Below are positions 25,785-34,673 of a DNA stretch of 64,000 bases, piece by piece. The notes under the pieces were generated by a model. That model saw only the letters and a program-made list of their open reading frames with translations, did no database searches and was not told the origin of the DNA. Position 1 is the stretch's first letter. Every line of letters starts with the position of its first letter. A program made the position numbers and the translations under genes. The stretch covers positions 167,973-231,972 of the forward strand of contig NZ_FNCZ01000005.1 in assembly GCF_900099995.1 (NCBI RefSeq), given 5' to 3'. This DNA comes from Winogradskyella thalassocola (GTDB lineage: Bacteria > Bacteroidota > Bacteroidia > Flavobacteriales > Flavobacteriaceae).

Positions 25785-27896
25785 ATGCAAGAACACTTAA
25801 AAACCAACATACTTAACTTTAAATGGCCTAATAGTGCGCCTACCATTTATTTAACTTTAGAAGATATTGAAGGTAGTCATCCTATACATAAATCTAAATT
25901 TTCAAGGCAGATTAAAGAGGTGTTTCCAGATGCAGACTTATCTAACAAAGACCAAATATTTACAACATTTACAACGGAAATACCAGATGCACCAAGCATT
26001 AAGTTAAATTTAGTAGATGGTAGAGAATTAAGAATATATAAGCAATTCCTTAAACACCAATTAAGAAGCTATTTTAAAGCAAAAGACTATGTAGTTGTAA
26101 AAAACTTTGTAGGTGATGTACAGGTTTGGATGCCTTCTCTTAAAGGCAATACAGAGCATTATAATTTATATTATAAGTTTTCATTTAAAATACAATTTGC
26201 AAAATTAACCGACTTACCAGAACTTATTGTATCGTACGATGGCACATCAAAAGTCCTTACAACGTCTGTTAAGGATATTGAGGATTCAGAGTTAATAAAA
26301 CGTTGCGTATATGGACAAACTATCTTCAATTATCAAATGAACCTCGATACAGAGGAAAAAGAAGATTATTTCAATGCTATTGAGTTTGATAAAGTATTCC
26401 CAATTTTTAGTTTACCATTAGCCAGAGCATTAGAGATACCTATTGAAGAACCAATTAGACCAGCTAATAAATACCAAAAGTATGTAGCACTTATTAATAA
26501 TTTTGCAACCAATTATTTGTTTGCAGAAGATTTTAAAGCCATTTTCCCGTTTAAAAACGATGCATTTATTGATGTGCCTCTCAACCGTATTAATCACATT
26601 GACCCACAAGTAGGATTATTAGAGTTTGGTAAAGACCAATATGGTAACAAGAAAACCCATTTAGTGCCTAAATTGGCAATGAATAACCTTAACCCATACA
26701 AACGACCAAACAACCAAAATATTAAGTTTTTCTTTGTGTACCATACCTCGCATAAAGAAGCAATTAAAACATTTTACAACAACCTTAAAACTGGTGTTAC
26801 GGCAGATAAAAAATATTTTAAAGGGATTGAGGCTTATGTAAACATTAAGGCTTCAACTTCTAAAGAGCATTTTATAGAGTTTACCAACGAAAGCGACCCA
26901 ATTCCAGAAATTACAGAAAAGTTAGAAAACCTTTCATTCGACCACGATACTGTACGTTATGCAGCGTTTTATTTAAGTCCTTTCGATAAGTTTACACCAA
27001 ATCCTGAAGACCGAGAAATATATATTCAAATCAAAGAACTCTTTCTAAATGAAGGCATTGTTACACAGGTTGTAGATTATGAAAAAATGGTGGTCAATAT
27101 CGAGAATCAATACAACTTCCAATTCTCATTACAAAATATGGCATTGGCAATTCACGCCAAATTAGGTGGCGCACCTTGGAAACTTGCAGTAACCGATAAA
27201 AAAGAATTAGTAATAGGTGTTGGTGCATTTACCAATCAAGGCGAAAACAGACGTTATATAGCAAGTGCCTTTAGTTTTCAAAACAATGGCTTGTTTAGAA
27301 AGTTCGAGTATTTTGACCAAAGCGAAACAGACCTGTTAGCAGGTAGTATATGTAAAGCCATAAGAGATTTTACATCTGTTGCAGAAGCTGATAAAGTAGT
27401 CATTCACTTCTATAAAGAAATGAGCTACGAGGAACTAAAACCTATTATAAGAGGGATGCATACATTAGGGTTAAAAATTCCTCTCTACATTCTAAATATC
27501 AATAAAACAGAAGCAGAAGATATTATTGCTTACGACCTCAATTGGAATAAAAAGTTAATGCCAGTAAGTGGTACATACATACGTATAAGCGAAAACCAAT
27601 TTTTGCTGTTTAACAATGCACGTTACCCTAATTCTCAAAGGTATGCAGATACAGATGGCTATCCATTTCCAATAAAAATTAAAATAAGCAGTCCAGATGA
27701 AGATGCTTTTGAAGATGCAGACGTCGTGTTAGAATTATTAACACAAGTATATCAGTTTAGCAGATTGTATTGGAAATCACTACGACAACAGAATGTCCCA
27801 ATCACTATAAAATATCCAGAAATGGTAGCACAAATAGCGCCACGATTTAATAATGGTGTTCCAGATGATGCCAAAGATGCTTTATGGTTTTTATAA
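25785..27896 (+). CDS. Long prokaryotic Argonaute, catalytically inactive PIWI
   Basis: The 703-residue protein has N-terminal and PAZ-like regions, then MID and PIWI domains. The MID guide-5'-end pocket looks intact: Y413 and K417 in YIQIK, Q428 in VTQVV and K459 in IHAKLGG. KLGGAPWKL (459-467) is a hallmark of the family. The PIWI site is lost: the first Asp position is Gly in VIGVGAF (G480), and the third is Tyr in VIHFYKEM (Y543). It should bind guide and target nucleic acid without cutting. That is the long-B type, which recruits effector partners. Its neighbours are two HEPN-like proteins and DUF4238. Confidence 0.88.
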   Translation: MQEHLKTNILNFKWPNSAPTIYLTLEDIEGSHPIHKSKFSRQIKEVFPDADLSNKDQIFTTFTTEIPDAPSIKLNLVDGRELRIYKQFLKHQLRSYFKAKDYVVVKNFVGDVQVWMPSLKGNTEHYNLYYKFSFKIQFAKLTDLPELIVSYDGTSKVLTTSVKDIEDSELIKRCVYGQTIFNYQMNLDTEEKEDYFNAIEFDKVFPIFSLPLARALEIPIEEPIRPANKYQKYVALINNFATNYLFAEDFKAIFPFKNDAFIDVPLNRINHIDPQVGLLEFGKDQYGNKKTHLVPKLAMNNLNPYKRPNNQNIKFFFVYHTSHKEAIKTFYNNLKTGVTADKKYFKGIEAYVNIKASTSKEHFIEFTNESDPIPEITEKLENLSFDHDTVRYAAFYLSPFDKFTPNPEDREIYIQIKELFLNEGIVTQVVDYEKMVVNIENQYNFQFSLQNMALAIHAKLGGAPWKLAVTDKKELVIGVGAFTNQGENRRYIASAFSFQNNGLFRKFEYFDQSETDLLAGSICKAIRDFTSVAEADKVVIHFYKEMSYEELKPIIRGMHTLGLKIPLYILNINKTEAEDIIAYDLNWNKKLMPVSGTYIRISENQFLLFNNARYPNSQRYADTDGYPFPIKIKISSPDEDAFEDADVVLELLTQVYQFSRLYWKSLRQQNVPITIKYPEMVAQIAPRFNNGVPDDAKDALWFL

Positions 27897-27905
27897 AAGA
27901 ATGAT

Positions 27906-28640
27906 ATGTCAAGATTAAGAAGAAAAGAAACACTTGCATCTATAATGGGTTTTGGTTTTATCCATTTTGAGTTCCATTTAATTGAAGATTATATGAATCA
28001 TATGGAAACTCATTTTGAAAGAGAATTAAAAAATATAGAGGTTGAGTATGATAATTTTCAAAAATCCAAAGAGGTTGATAAATCAGAATATTCAGAGGAA
28101 TATTTAGACCACATACAGGATTCCTTTATTGACAATGTTTTTATGTTTAATGATGTTTACATCAAAAATTATAGAAACGCTCAAATCATACAACTGTATT
28201 CTTTTTTTGAAGATGTTTTAAAACGTGGTTGTGATAGGTTCGCATCGTATAAACAAACAGACTACAGAGTAGATGACTTAAAGGGTAATAATGATATTGA
28301 TAAGGTAAAGAAGTTCTTAAAGCAGTCAGCTAAAGTTGATTTTTCGATACTCAATCCTGAATGGAGTTTTATCGATAATTTTAGACAAGTACGTAATTTA
28401 GTTGTTCATCATAAGGGTATAATTAAAAACAACGATACCGTCAATAATAGTGATAAAAAGTTCAATAACATTAAGAGTTTTAGCAAAGGTAAGTTTACTT
28501 TAAAACAGTATGTCTCTTCACAAAATAGATTTGAAATAGTACTTGATAATCCAAAATTCTTTAAAGAGATAGTAAATAACATTGAAAGTCTATTAGATAA
28601 AATAGGCAGTAAAGAAATGCCTTTAAACGAAGTAAAATAG
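27906..28640 (+). CDS. HEPN-like protein next to Argonaute
   Basis: The 244-residue, mostly helical protein starts nine bases after the Argonaute stop. Residues 163-168 read RNLVVH, an R-x4-H HEPN active-site motif, preceded by a helix with QIIQLYSFFEDVLKRGCDRF as in MAE_28990-type HEPN proteins. It is probably a ribonuclease or a regulator of the upstream HEPN protein. No transmembrane segment was seen. The call rests on the motif and predicted fold. Confidence 0.6.
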   Translation: MSRLRRKETLASIMGFGFIHFEFHLIEDYMNHMETHFERELKNIEVEYDNFQKSKEVDKSEYSEEYLDHIQDSFIDNVFMFNDVYIKNYRNAQIIQLYSFFEDVLKRGCDRFASYKQTDYRVDDLKGNNDIDKVKKFLKQSAKVDFSILNPEWSFIDNFRQVRNLVVHHKGIIKNNDTVNNSDKKFNNIKSFSKGKFTLKQYVSSQNRFEIVLDNPKFFKEIVNNIESLLDKIGSKEMPLNEVK

Positions 28641-28643
28641 AGT

Positions 28644-29747
28644 ATGTCAAACCCAATAAAACAACATTATATTCCACGTTCATATTTAAAGAACTTTGGA
28701 ATTGAAGGTAGAAAAAGAAATTATTTTGTTGATGTTTATAAAACTGATGATGATATTCTTTTAGAACAGATTAGTACTAAAGATATTTGTTTTGAGAAAA
28801 ACATATATACTATTCCAGCAGAATCTGATGAGATTAAATATGCATTAGAAAAACATTACGCTGAAAATGTAGATAGTGAATTTCAAAAGGTCTATTCTCT
28901 GCTTATTGATGAAAAAACTTTAACGGTAACCCAAGAACAAAAAATACAGATACTCTACGTTTGTCTCTCGCTATATTTTAGAACACCAAGAATTTTAAAT
29001 CTTCAACGGAGTATGAATAATCAAATTTTTGATAGAGCAGCTCATACAGCAGATGAAGAAGGATTGATAAAAATGAACTTATATGGTGAAAAAATAAAGT
29101 TTCACATTGATGATATTGAAGCTGTAAAAAAAGAACATAACGAACGTTCAAGAACGGTTTTTTTAGTAAACCATTTAGAACAATGGGGGAATTTTGTAAA
29201 ATATAAATATGACTGTACTATTAATGTTATTAAAATTAATGATGCGAATGCACCTCTCATAACTTGCGATAATCCTGTATCCATCAGGCATTTTGAAACA
29301 AATCGTTTTCAAGGGTTATATGACCCAAGAGCAGTAATAACTTTACCATTAGACCGCTCACATTATTTAGAAATTCATCCCAATGACTATGCAGATGGCC
29401 AAACAAGAATTAATCGTCTTACACAAGATAGAGACTATGTATTCACTACAAATGGAGTAACCCAACAGAATGCAGAAAAACTATTAATTGGTTATAAAGG
29501 AGATATTGATAAACATTTCGATATTCAAAGTCATTATGAAAAACCAGAAAATGGTGAGGAATTTGTCAAAAAAGCTAAATACAGAGCGGAACAAGCTCTA
29601 ATTCTATTTGAGATTTTAAAGAAAAAAGGATTTGTTTCCAATGAATTTATTGGTAAGCTAAAAGAGTTATTAGAACACCCTTATTGTAAGGATGACATAC
29701 AAATGCTGAAGTATAAAAAAGTACTTTCTAAAATGGGTAAGTGGTAG
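28644..29747 (+). CDS. DUF4238 protein in the Argonaute operon
   Basis: The 367-residue protein starts three bases after the HEPN gene. It begins MSNPIKQHYIPRSYLKNFG, and HYIPRSYLKNF is the DUF4238 hallmark; ITCDNPV further on is the second conserved motif. The biochemical role of DUF4238 is not known to me. The tight spacing and same strand suggest a component of the same system. The operon ends here, and the next transcription unit starts about 70 bases later. Confidence 0.75.
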   Translation: MSNPIKQHYIPRSYLKNFGIEGRKRNYFVDVYKTDDDILLEQISTKDICFEKNIYTIPAESDEIKYALEKHYAENVDSEFQKVYSLLIDEKTLTVTQEQKIQILYVCLSLYFRTPRILNLQRSMNNQIFDRAAHTADEEGLIKMNLYGEKIKFHIDDIEAVKKEHNERSRTVFLVNHLEQWGNFVKYKYDCTINVIKINDANAPLITCDNPVSIRHFETNRFQGLYDPRAVITLPLDRSHYLEIHPNDYADGQTRINRLTQDRDYVFTTNGVTQQNAEKLLIGYKGDIDKHFDIQSHYEKPENGEEFVKKAKYRAEQALILFEILKKKGFVSNEFIGKLKELLEHPYCKDDIQMLKYKKVLSKMGKW

Positions 29748-29752
29748 TATAA

Positions 29753-29788
29753 TACTTTTGCAACATCATTTGCAACACCATTGCATTA
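29753..29788. promoter_or_regulatory. Promoter with repeated TTGCAACA sites (candidate Fur-family operator)
   Basis: TACTTTTG at 29753 is a -7-like box. TTGCAACA follows at 29758 and 29770, and a related TTGCATTA at 29781, in steps of 12 and 11 bases. Similar repeats lie before the DUF3703 gene. They could bind the Fur-family regulator encoded in this operon. Confidence 0.45.
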
Positions 29789-29797
29789 AATAATTTA

Positions 29798-29805
29798 TAT
29801 ATTTG
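29798..29805 (+). promoter_or_regulatory. -7 promoter box for the metal-resistance operon
   Basis: TATATTTG fits the Bacteroidota consensus and ends 10 bases before the ATG, so the transcript would have a very short leader. Confidence 0.45.
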
Positions 29806-29815
29806 TCTAAATTAT

Positions 29816-30211
29816 ATGAAAATATTTTTTTCCATATCAATGTCTATTTTATTCTTTTTTCAAGGGATAAGCATAGATATGGACTTTTGTGGTCCAATTA
29901 AAGAAATTTCAAGTGTTATTACCCATTATCAAGAACATAAAGTCTATGGCGACTCTTTCCTTGAATATGTAGTTGAAGATTACATTGACAATGATACAAA
30001 AAATGAAGGGCATCATCATAACCCAGATAAGGAGAATACACCTTTCCATTCCCATAATCAATGTTGTCACCCTTTGGTATTAATTATTGCGAACAACAAT
30101 TTGGCTTTAACCAATCGACTAAAATTTGAAGAGAAAAAACAGTATAATTTACATAAAGTAAACTTCACTTCCAGATATTTGGAATCACTTTTCCAGCCAC
30201 CAAGGGCATAA
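29816..30211 (+). CDS. Exported His/Cys-rich metal-binding protein
   Basis: The 131-residue protein has a signal-like N-terminus (MKIFFSISMSILFFFQGISI) and a centre rich in metal ligands: GHHHNPDKENTPFHSHNQCCH. It ends FQPPRA, a pattern often seen in proteins encoded before cusA in flavobacteria. It should bind metal ions in the periplasm, possibly as a chaperone or sensor for the adjacent RND pump. Confidence 0.7.
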   Translation: MKIFFSISMSILFFFQGISIDMDFCGPIKEISSVITHYQEHKVYGDSFLEYVVEDYIDNDTKNEGHHHNPDKENTPFHSHNQCCHPLVLIIANNNLALTNRLKFEEKKQYNLHKVNFTSRYLESLFQPPRA

Positions 30212-30272
30212 TTCAGTTTTTTTAAAGGATAACTATATCCAATTTTGAGCCTAAATGGTTCTTTTTATTTCG

Positions 30273-30302
30273 TACAATTCTATTTCTTATATCAGAATTG
30301 TA
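30273..30302. repeat. Hairpin in the leader of cusA-tolC
   Basis: TACAATTCT and AGAATTGTA form a perfect nine-pair stem with a 12-base loop about 35 bases before the RND start codon. GGATA/TATCC lies just upstream. It may attenuate or stabilise the transcript. Confidence 0.45.
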
Positions 30303-30334
30303 TCGAATAGTTTAACTGAATTAATACATTTTCT

Positions 30335-33300
30335 ATGATTAATAAAATCATTGATTTTTCAATCAATAACAAATTCATTATTGGTTTGCTAACGCTTACC
30401 ATTGTTGGAGCAGGTATTTGGAGTATGACCCAAGTACCAATCGATGCTGTTCCAGATATTACCAATAATCAAGTACAAGTCATTACACAAGCACCCAATT
30501 TAGGTACAGAGGACATTGAGCAATTTGTAACCTATCCTGTGGAAGTCGCAATGAGTAACTTACCTGAAGTAAAGGAAATCCGTTCCATTTCTCGTTTTGG
30601 CTTGTCTGTGGTTACTATAGTTTTTGACGATGATATGGGAACGTATCTACCGCGTCAATTAGTAGCTGAAAAACTAAACGAAGTCAAAGAACAAATTCCG
30701 AGTGGTTTTGGCGAACCAACTATGGGTCCTATTTCTTCTGGTTTAGGAGAAATCTATCAATACACACTTAAAGTAAAACCAGAATATAAAGACAAATATT
30801 CGGTTACTGATTTGCGTACAATGCAAGATTGGATTGTACAGCGTCAAATGGCTATGGTAGAAGGTGTTATTGAAGTAAACGCAATAGGTGGAAAAATTAA
30901 ACAGTACGAAGTTGCTGTAGACCCAAACGAACTAAAAGCTATTGGTTTAACAATTACCGATGTTTTTGAAGCTCTTGAAGCCAACAATCAAAATACAGGT
31001 GGTGCATACATTGAAAAGAACCATCAAGCCAATTTTATTCGTGGCGAAGGCTTGGTGCGTAGTTTAGAGGATATTAAAAAGATTACGGTTAAAAACACAA
31101 ACAATATTCCAATTACCGTAGGCGACATTGCAACGGTACAATTTGGTGCTGCTATTCGTTATGGCGCTTTAACCCAAGATGGCGAAGGCGAAGTAGTTGG
31201 TGGTTTGGTTATGATGCTTAAAGGCGCTAATTCAAACGATGTTATTGAGAATGTAAAAGTGCGAATGGCTCAAATTGAAGAATCATTGCCTGAAGGCGTG
31301 ATTATTGAACCTTTATTAGACCGTAGTAAATTAATAGCAGAAACGACATCAACGGTAGCTGGAAACCTTATGGAAGGCGCATTAATAGTCATTTTTGTAC
31401 TTATCTTTTTATTAGGAAACTGGAGAGGTGGTTTAATAGTAGCTTCAACAATTCCATTATCACTATTATTCGCATTTATACTAATGAATGTTTTTGATGT
31501 TTGGGCTAATTTAATGAGTCTGGGAGCAATAGATTTCGGAATTATTGTCGATGGTGCTGTAATTATTGTAGAAAGTACAGTTTTTCTTATTGCATCACAA
31601 GTATTAAAGAAAAGGAAATTGACATCCAAAGAACGCGATGGCGTTGCAGCAGATGCTTCAAAAAAAATGATGAATGCTGCCTTTTTCGGCCAGCTGATTA
31701 TCCTAATTGTATTTCTACCAATATTAGCATTAGAAGGCATTGAAGGAAAAATGTTCAAACCAATGGCATTGACTTTCATTTTTGCAATGATTGGTGCAAT
31801 GGTACTTTGTTTGACGTATGTACCAATGATGTCTGCCTTGATTTTAAGAGCACCAAAAAATGACAAACAATCGTATGGCGATAAATTTGTGCATTGGGTA
31901 GAACGTAAATACCAACCGCTATTAGAAAAAGCCTTAAAGAAAGGAAAATTAATAATTGGTGTTTCTGTTGTATTATTTGGTATTGCAGTTTTTATGTTTA
32001 CAAGAATGGGTGGCGAATTTATTCCACAATTAGATGAAGGTGATATTGCATTTCACGCCATCTTAAAACCCGGTAGCTCACTTACAGAAACGATTGAAAC
32101 AACTACAAAAATTGAACAAATTGTAAAAGCAAAGTTTCCAGAAGTTGAAAAAATAGTCAGTCGAATTGGTGTTGCAGAAATTCCAACAGATCCAATGCCA
32201 ATGGATATTGCTGATGTTTTTGTAATACTGAAACCAAAAAGCGAATGGACTACTGTAGAGACAAAAGATGAACTCATTGAAAAAATGAAAGAAGCTGTTG
32301 AAATAATTCCTGGTGTTAACTATGAATTTACACAACCCATTGAAATGCGTTTTAATGAATTACTTGAAGGTGTTAGAGAAGATATTGCTATTAAACTTTA
32401 TGGAGAAGATATAAATCTACTGTCTCAAAAAGCAGAAGAAATATCTAAAATCATTGCTGGTACAGAAGGTATTGGCGATATGAAAGCGGAAGCTACAACG
32501 GGTTTACCACAAATGACAATTACGTATAACAGAAGTAAATTGGCACAATACGGACTTCAAATAAATACATTAAATCAAATTGTGCAATCAGCTTTTGCAG
32601 GAGGAATAGCAGGAACTATTTTTGAAGGCGAAAAGCGATTTGATTTGGTGGTTAGGTTAAGTTCTCATAATCGTAAAGACATAACAGATGTGCAAAATTT
32701 GTATATCAACTTGCCTTCTGGTGCGCAAATTCCATTACGTGAAATTGCGGATGTTAGCTACAAAGCTGGTCCAATGCAAATCAGTAGAGACAATACCAAC
32801 AGAAGAACTTATGTAGGTGTCAATGTTAGAGGTCGTGATGTAAAATCATTGGTAGAAGAAATTAAAACTAAATTAGATGCACAATTAGAACTGCCTTCTG
32901 GTTATTTCATTCGTTATGGTGGTGCTTTTGAAAATTTAGAACGTGCCAGTAACCGTTTACAAACTGTTGTTCCTATTGCCTTGTTACTCATTTTTGTACT
33001 GATTTATTTTGCATTAAAATCCTTACCACAAACCTTGATGATTTATATAGCAATCCCAATGGCAACCATTGGAGGTGTTGTAGCGTTATGGTTGCGTGAT
33101 ATGCCTTTTAGTATTTCGGCAGGTGTTGGTTTTATTGTGTTGTTTGGTGTTGCAGTATTAAACGGATTAGTAATGATTAGTGGTTTGAATGAGTTAAAAG
33201 AAGAAGGAGTTACCAATCTAAAAGATAGAATTATAGAAGGTACAAAGCGAAGAATCAGACCTATAATGTTAACTGCTTTTACAGATGTTTTAGGCTTTCT

Positions 33301-34669
33301 ACCTATGGCAATTTCAGCATCGGCTGGTGCAGAAGTTCAGCGACCTTTAGCAACCGTTGTAATTGGTGGTTTGTTAACCTCTACACTATTAACATTATTC
33401 GTTTTACCTATATTATATCATTGGGTAGAAAACAAATCATTCAATTTTAGGGCTAACAAAAAGGTAATTACAGTTACTGCTATGGTGGCTTTTATGTTTT
33501 TGTTGCCAATAACAGGAAATGCGCAAAAAATAAATGATTCGTTACCAATTATTTCGATGCAAGAAGCTGTAAAATTGGCTAAAGAAAACTATCCAAGTTT
33601 AAAACAACAACAACTCGAAATTGATAAGCAACAACAATTAAAAGGAACTGCTTTCGATTTTGGTACTACCCAAATTTTTACGGGAGGTGAAGAAATCAAT
33701 AACGGAAATGGTATTTACACCACTATTGGAGTTGGTCAATCAAATATTGATGTATTTGGTATAGCACCAAAGAGAAAATTACTGGAGCAACGCATTCAGT
33801 TAGCTCAAAAAGCGTTTCAGCTTTCAGAATTAGATTTAGAACTGGAAGTAAAGAAAGCGTGGGCAAATGCTTTACAGAGTAAAAGGAATTATAATTTATA
33901 CAAAGAGTTAGATTCCATTTATACCAACTTTGAAAAAGCAGTTGCTTTAAATTATGAAGTAGAAGCCATTTCTAAACTGGAATATGCAGCAGCCAAAAAT
34001 CAAGCCTTACAGATTCAGAATAAATTTTTGCAATCAAAAAGCGAATATGTTATTGCTTTACAACAATTAAACTTGTGGTTGATTTCAGATGATTTTTATA
34101 CGGTTTCAGATGAAATTGATATAGCGAGCGAAATAAATGTAGAATCCTTTAGTATAGAAGCACACCCTTTATATACTGTTTCTCAACTTCAACTCGCAGA
34201 GGCAGAAGCAAACTTTAAAGCTGCCAAAGCTGAAAATTTACCAAAGTTAAACCTTCAAGGTGGTTTGCAAAAAGTAAACGGAAATTCAGGGTTTTATACC
34301 TATCAAGCTGGTATTTCCATACCGTTTTTATCTGGTACAACAAAAGCACAAGTTAGAACTGCAAAAATTGATAGGCAAATTGCCGAATCAAATATGCAGT
34401 TCAAGCAAAAGGAAGTGCAATCTAAATTTAATCAAGCCAAAGAAAATCACCAAAAATGGAAAACATCTTGGCTGTTCTATAAGGATGAAGTATTACCACT
34501 TATTAAAGAACAAAAAACTGGTGCTTTGTTTGCTTATAAAGAAGGAGAGATTGATTACACAGCGTTTACACAACTTATAAAAGAAGCTATTCAATCAGAA
34601 CTGGAAGCTCAAACAGCGTTAGCAAACTATTTAGAAAGTACATTTCAATTACAATATTTTAATCAATAA
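30335..34669 (+). CDS. czcA: CusA/CzcA RND heavy-metal pump fused to a TolC-type outer membrane factor
   Basis: The 1444-residue protein contains a complete CusA/CzcA transporter in about residues 1-1040. It starts MINKIIDFSINNKFIIGLLT, and MSLGAIDFGIIVDGAVIIVES carries the proton-relay acidic residue. Near residue 1050 a signal-peptide-like segment ending in NAQK begins a TolC-type protein with repeated coiled-coil halves. The fused protein should link inner-membrane pump and outer-membrane channel. Such fusions occur in Bacteroidota. Whether the halves separate after translation is unknown. The adaptor gene starts five bases later. Confidence 0.9.
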   Translation: MINKIIDFSINNKFIIGLLTLTIVGAGIWSMTQVPIDAVPDITNNQVQVITQAPNLGTEDIEQFVTYPVEVAMSNLPEVKEIRSISRFGLSVVTIVFDDDMGTYLPRQLVAEKLNEVKEQIPSGFGEPTMGPISSGLGEIYQYTLKVKPEYKDKYSVTDLRTMQDWIVQRQMAMVEGVIEVNAIGGKIKQYEVAVDPNELKAIGLTITDVFEALEANNQNTGGAYIEKNHQANFIRGEGLVRSLEDIKKITVKNTNNIPITVGDIATVQFGAAIRYGALTQDGEGEVVGGLVMMLKGANSNDVIENVKVRMAQIEESLPEGVIIEPLLDRSKLIAETTSTVAGNLMEGALIVIFVLIFLLGNWRGGLIVASTIPLSLLFAFILMNVFDVWANLMSLGAIDFGIIVDGAVIIVESTVFLIASQVLKKRKLTSKERDGVAADASKKMMNAAFFGQLIILIVFLPILALEGIEGKMFKPMALTFIFAMIGAMVLCLTYVPMMSALILRAPKNDKQSYGDKFVHWVERKYQPLLEKALKKGKLIIGVSVVLFGIAVFMFTRMGGEFIPQLDEGDIAFHAILKPGSSLTETIETTTKIEQIVKAKFPEVEKIVSRIGVAEIPTDPMPMDIADVFVILKPKSEWTTVETKDELIEKMKEAVEIIPGVNYEFTQPIEMRFNELLEGVREDIAIKLYGEDINLLSQKAEEISKIIAGTEGIGDMKAEATTGLPQMTITYNRSKLAQYGLQINTLNQIVQSAFAGGIAGTIFEGEKRFDLVVRLSSHNRKDITDVQNLYINLPSGAQIPLREIADVSYKAGPMQISRDNTNRRTYVGVNVRGRDVKSLVEEIKTKLDAQLELPSGYFIRYGGAFENLERASNRLQTVVPIALLLIFVLIYFALKSLPQTLMIYIAIPMATIGGVVALWLRDMPFSISAGVGFIVLFGVAVLNGLVMISGLNELKEEGVTNLKDRIIEGTKRRIRPIMLTAFTDVLGFLPMAISASAGAEVQRPLATVVIGGLLTSTLLTLFVLPILYHWVENKSFNFRANKKVITVTAMVAFMFLLPITGNAQKINDSLPIISMQEAVKLAKENYPSLKQQQLEIDKQQQLKGTAFDFGTTQIFTGGEEINNGNGIYTTIGVGQSNIDVFGIAPKRKLLEQRIQLAQKAFQLSELDLELEVKKAWANALQSKRNYNLYKELDSIYTNFEKAVALNYEVEAISKLEYAAAKNQALQIQNKFLQSKSEYVIALQQLNLWLISDDFYTVSDEIDIASEINVESFSIEAHPLYTVSQLQLAEAEANFKAAKAENLPKLNLQGGLQKVNGNSGFYTYQAGISIPFLSGTTKAQVRTAKIDRQIAESNMQFKQKEVQSKFNQAKENHQKWKTSWLFYKDEVLPLIKEQKTGALFAYKEGEIDYTAFTQLIKEAIQSELEAQTALANYLESTFQLQYFNQ

Positions 34670-34673
34670 GACA

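Noticed and set aside
25785..27896. Active, DNA-cutting Argonaute
   Set aside because: The first and third catalytic positions are Gly and Tyr instead of Asp.
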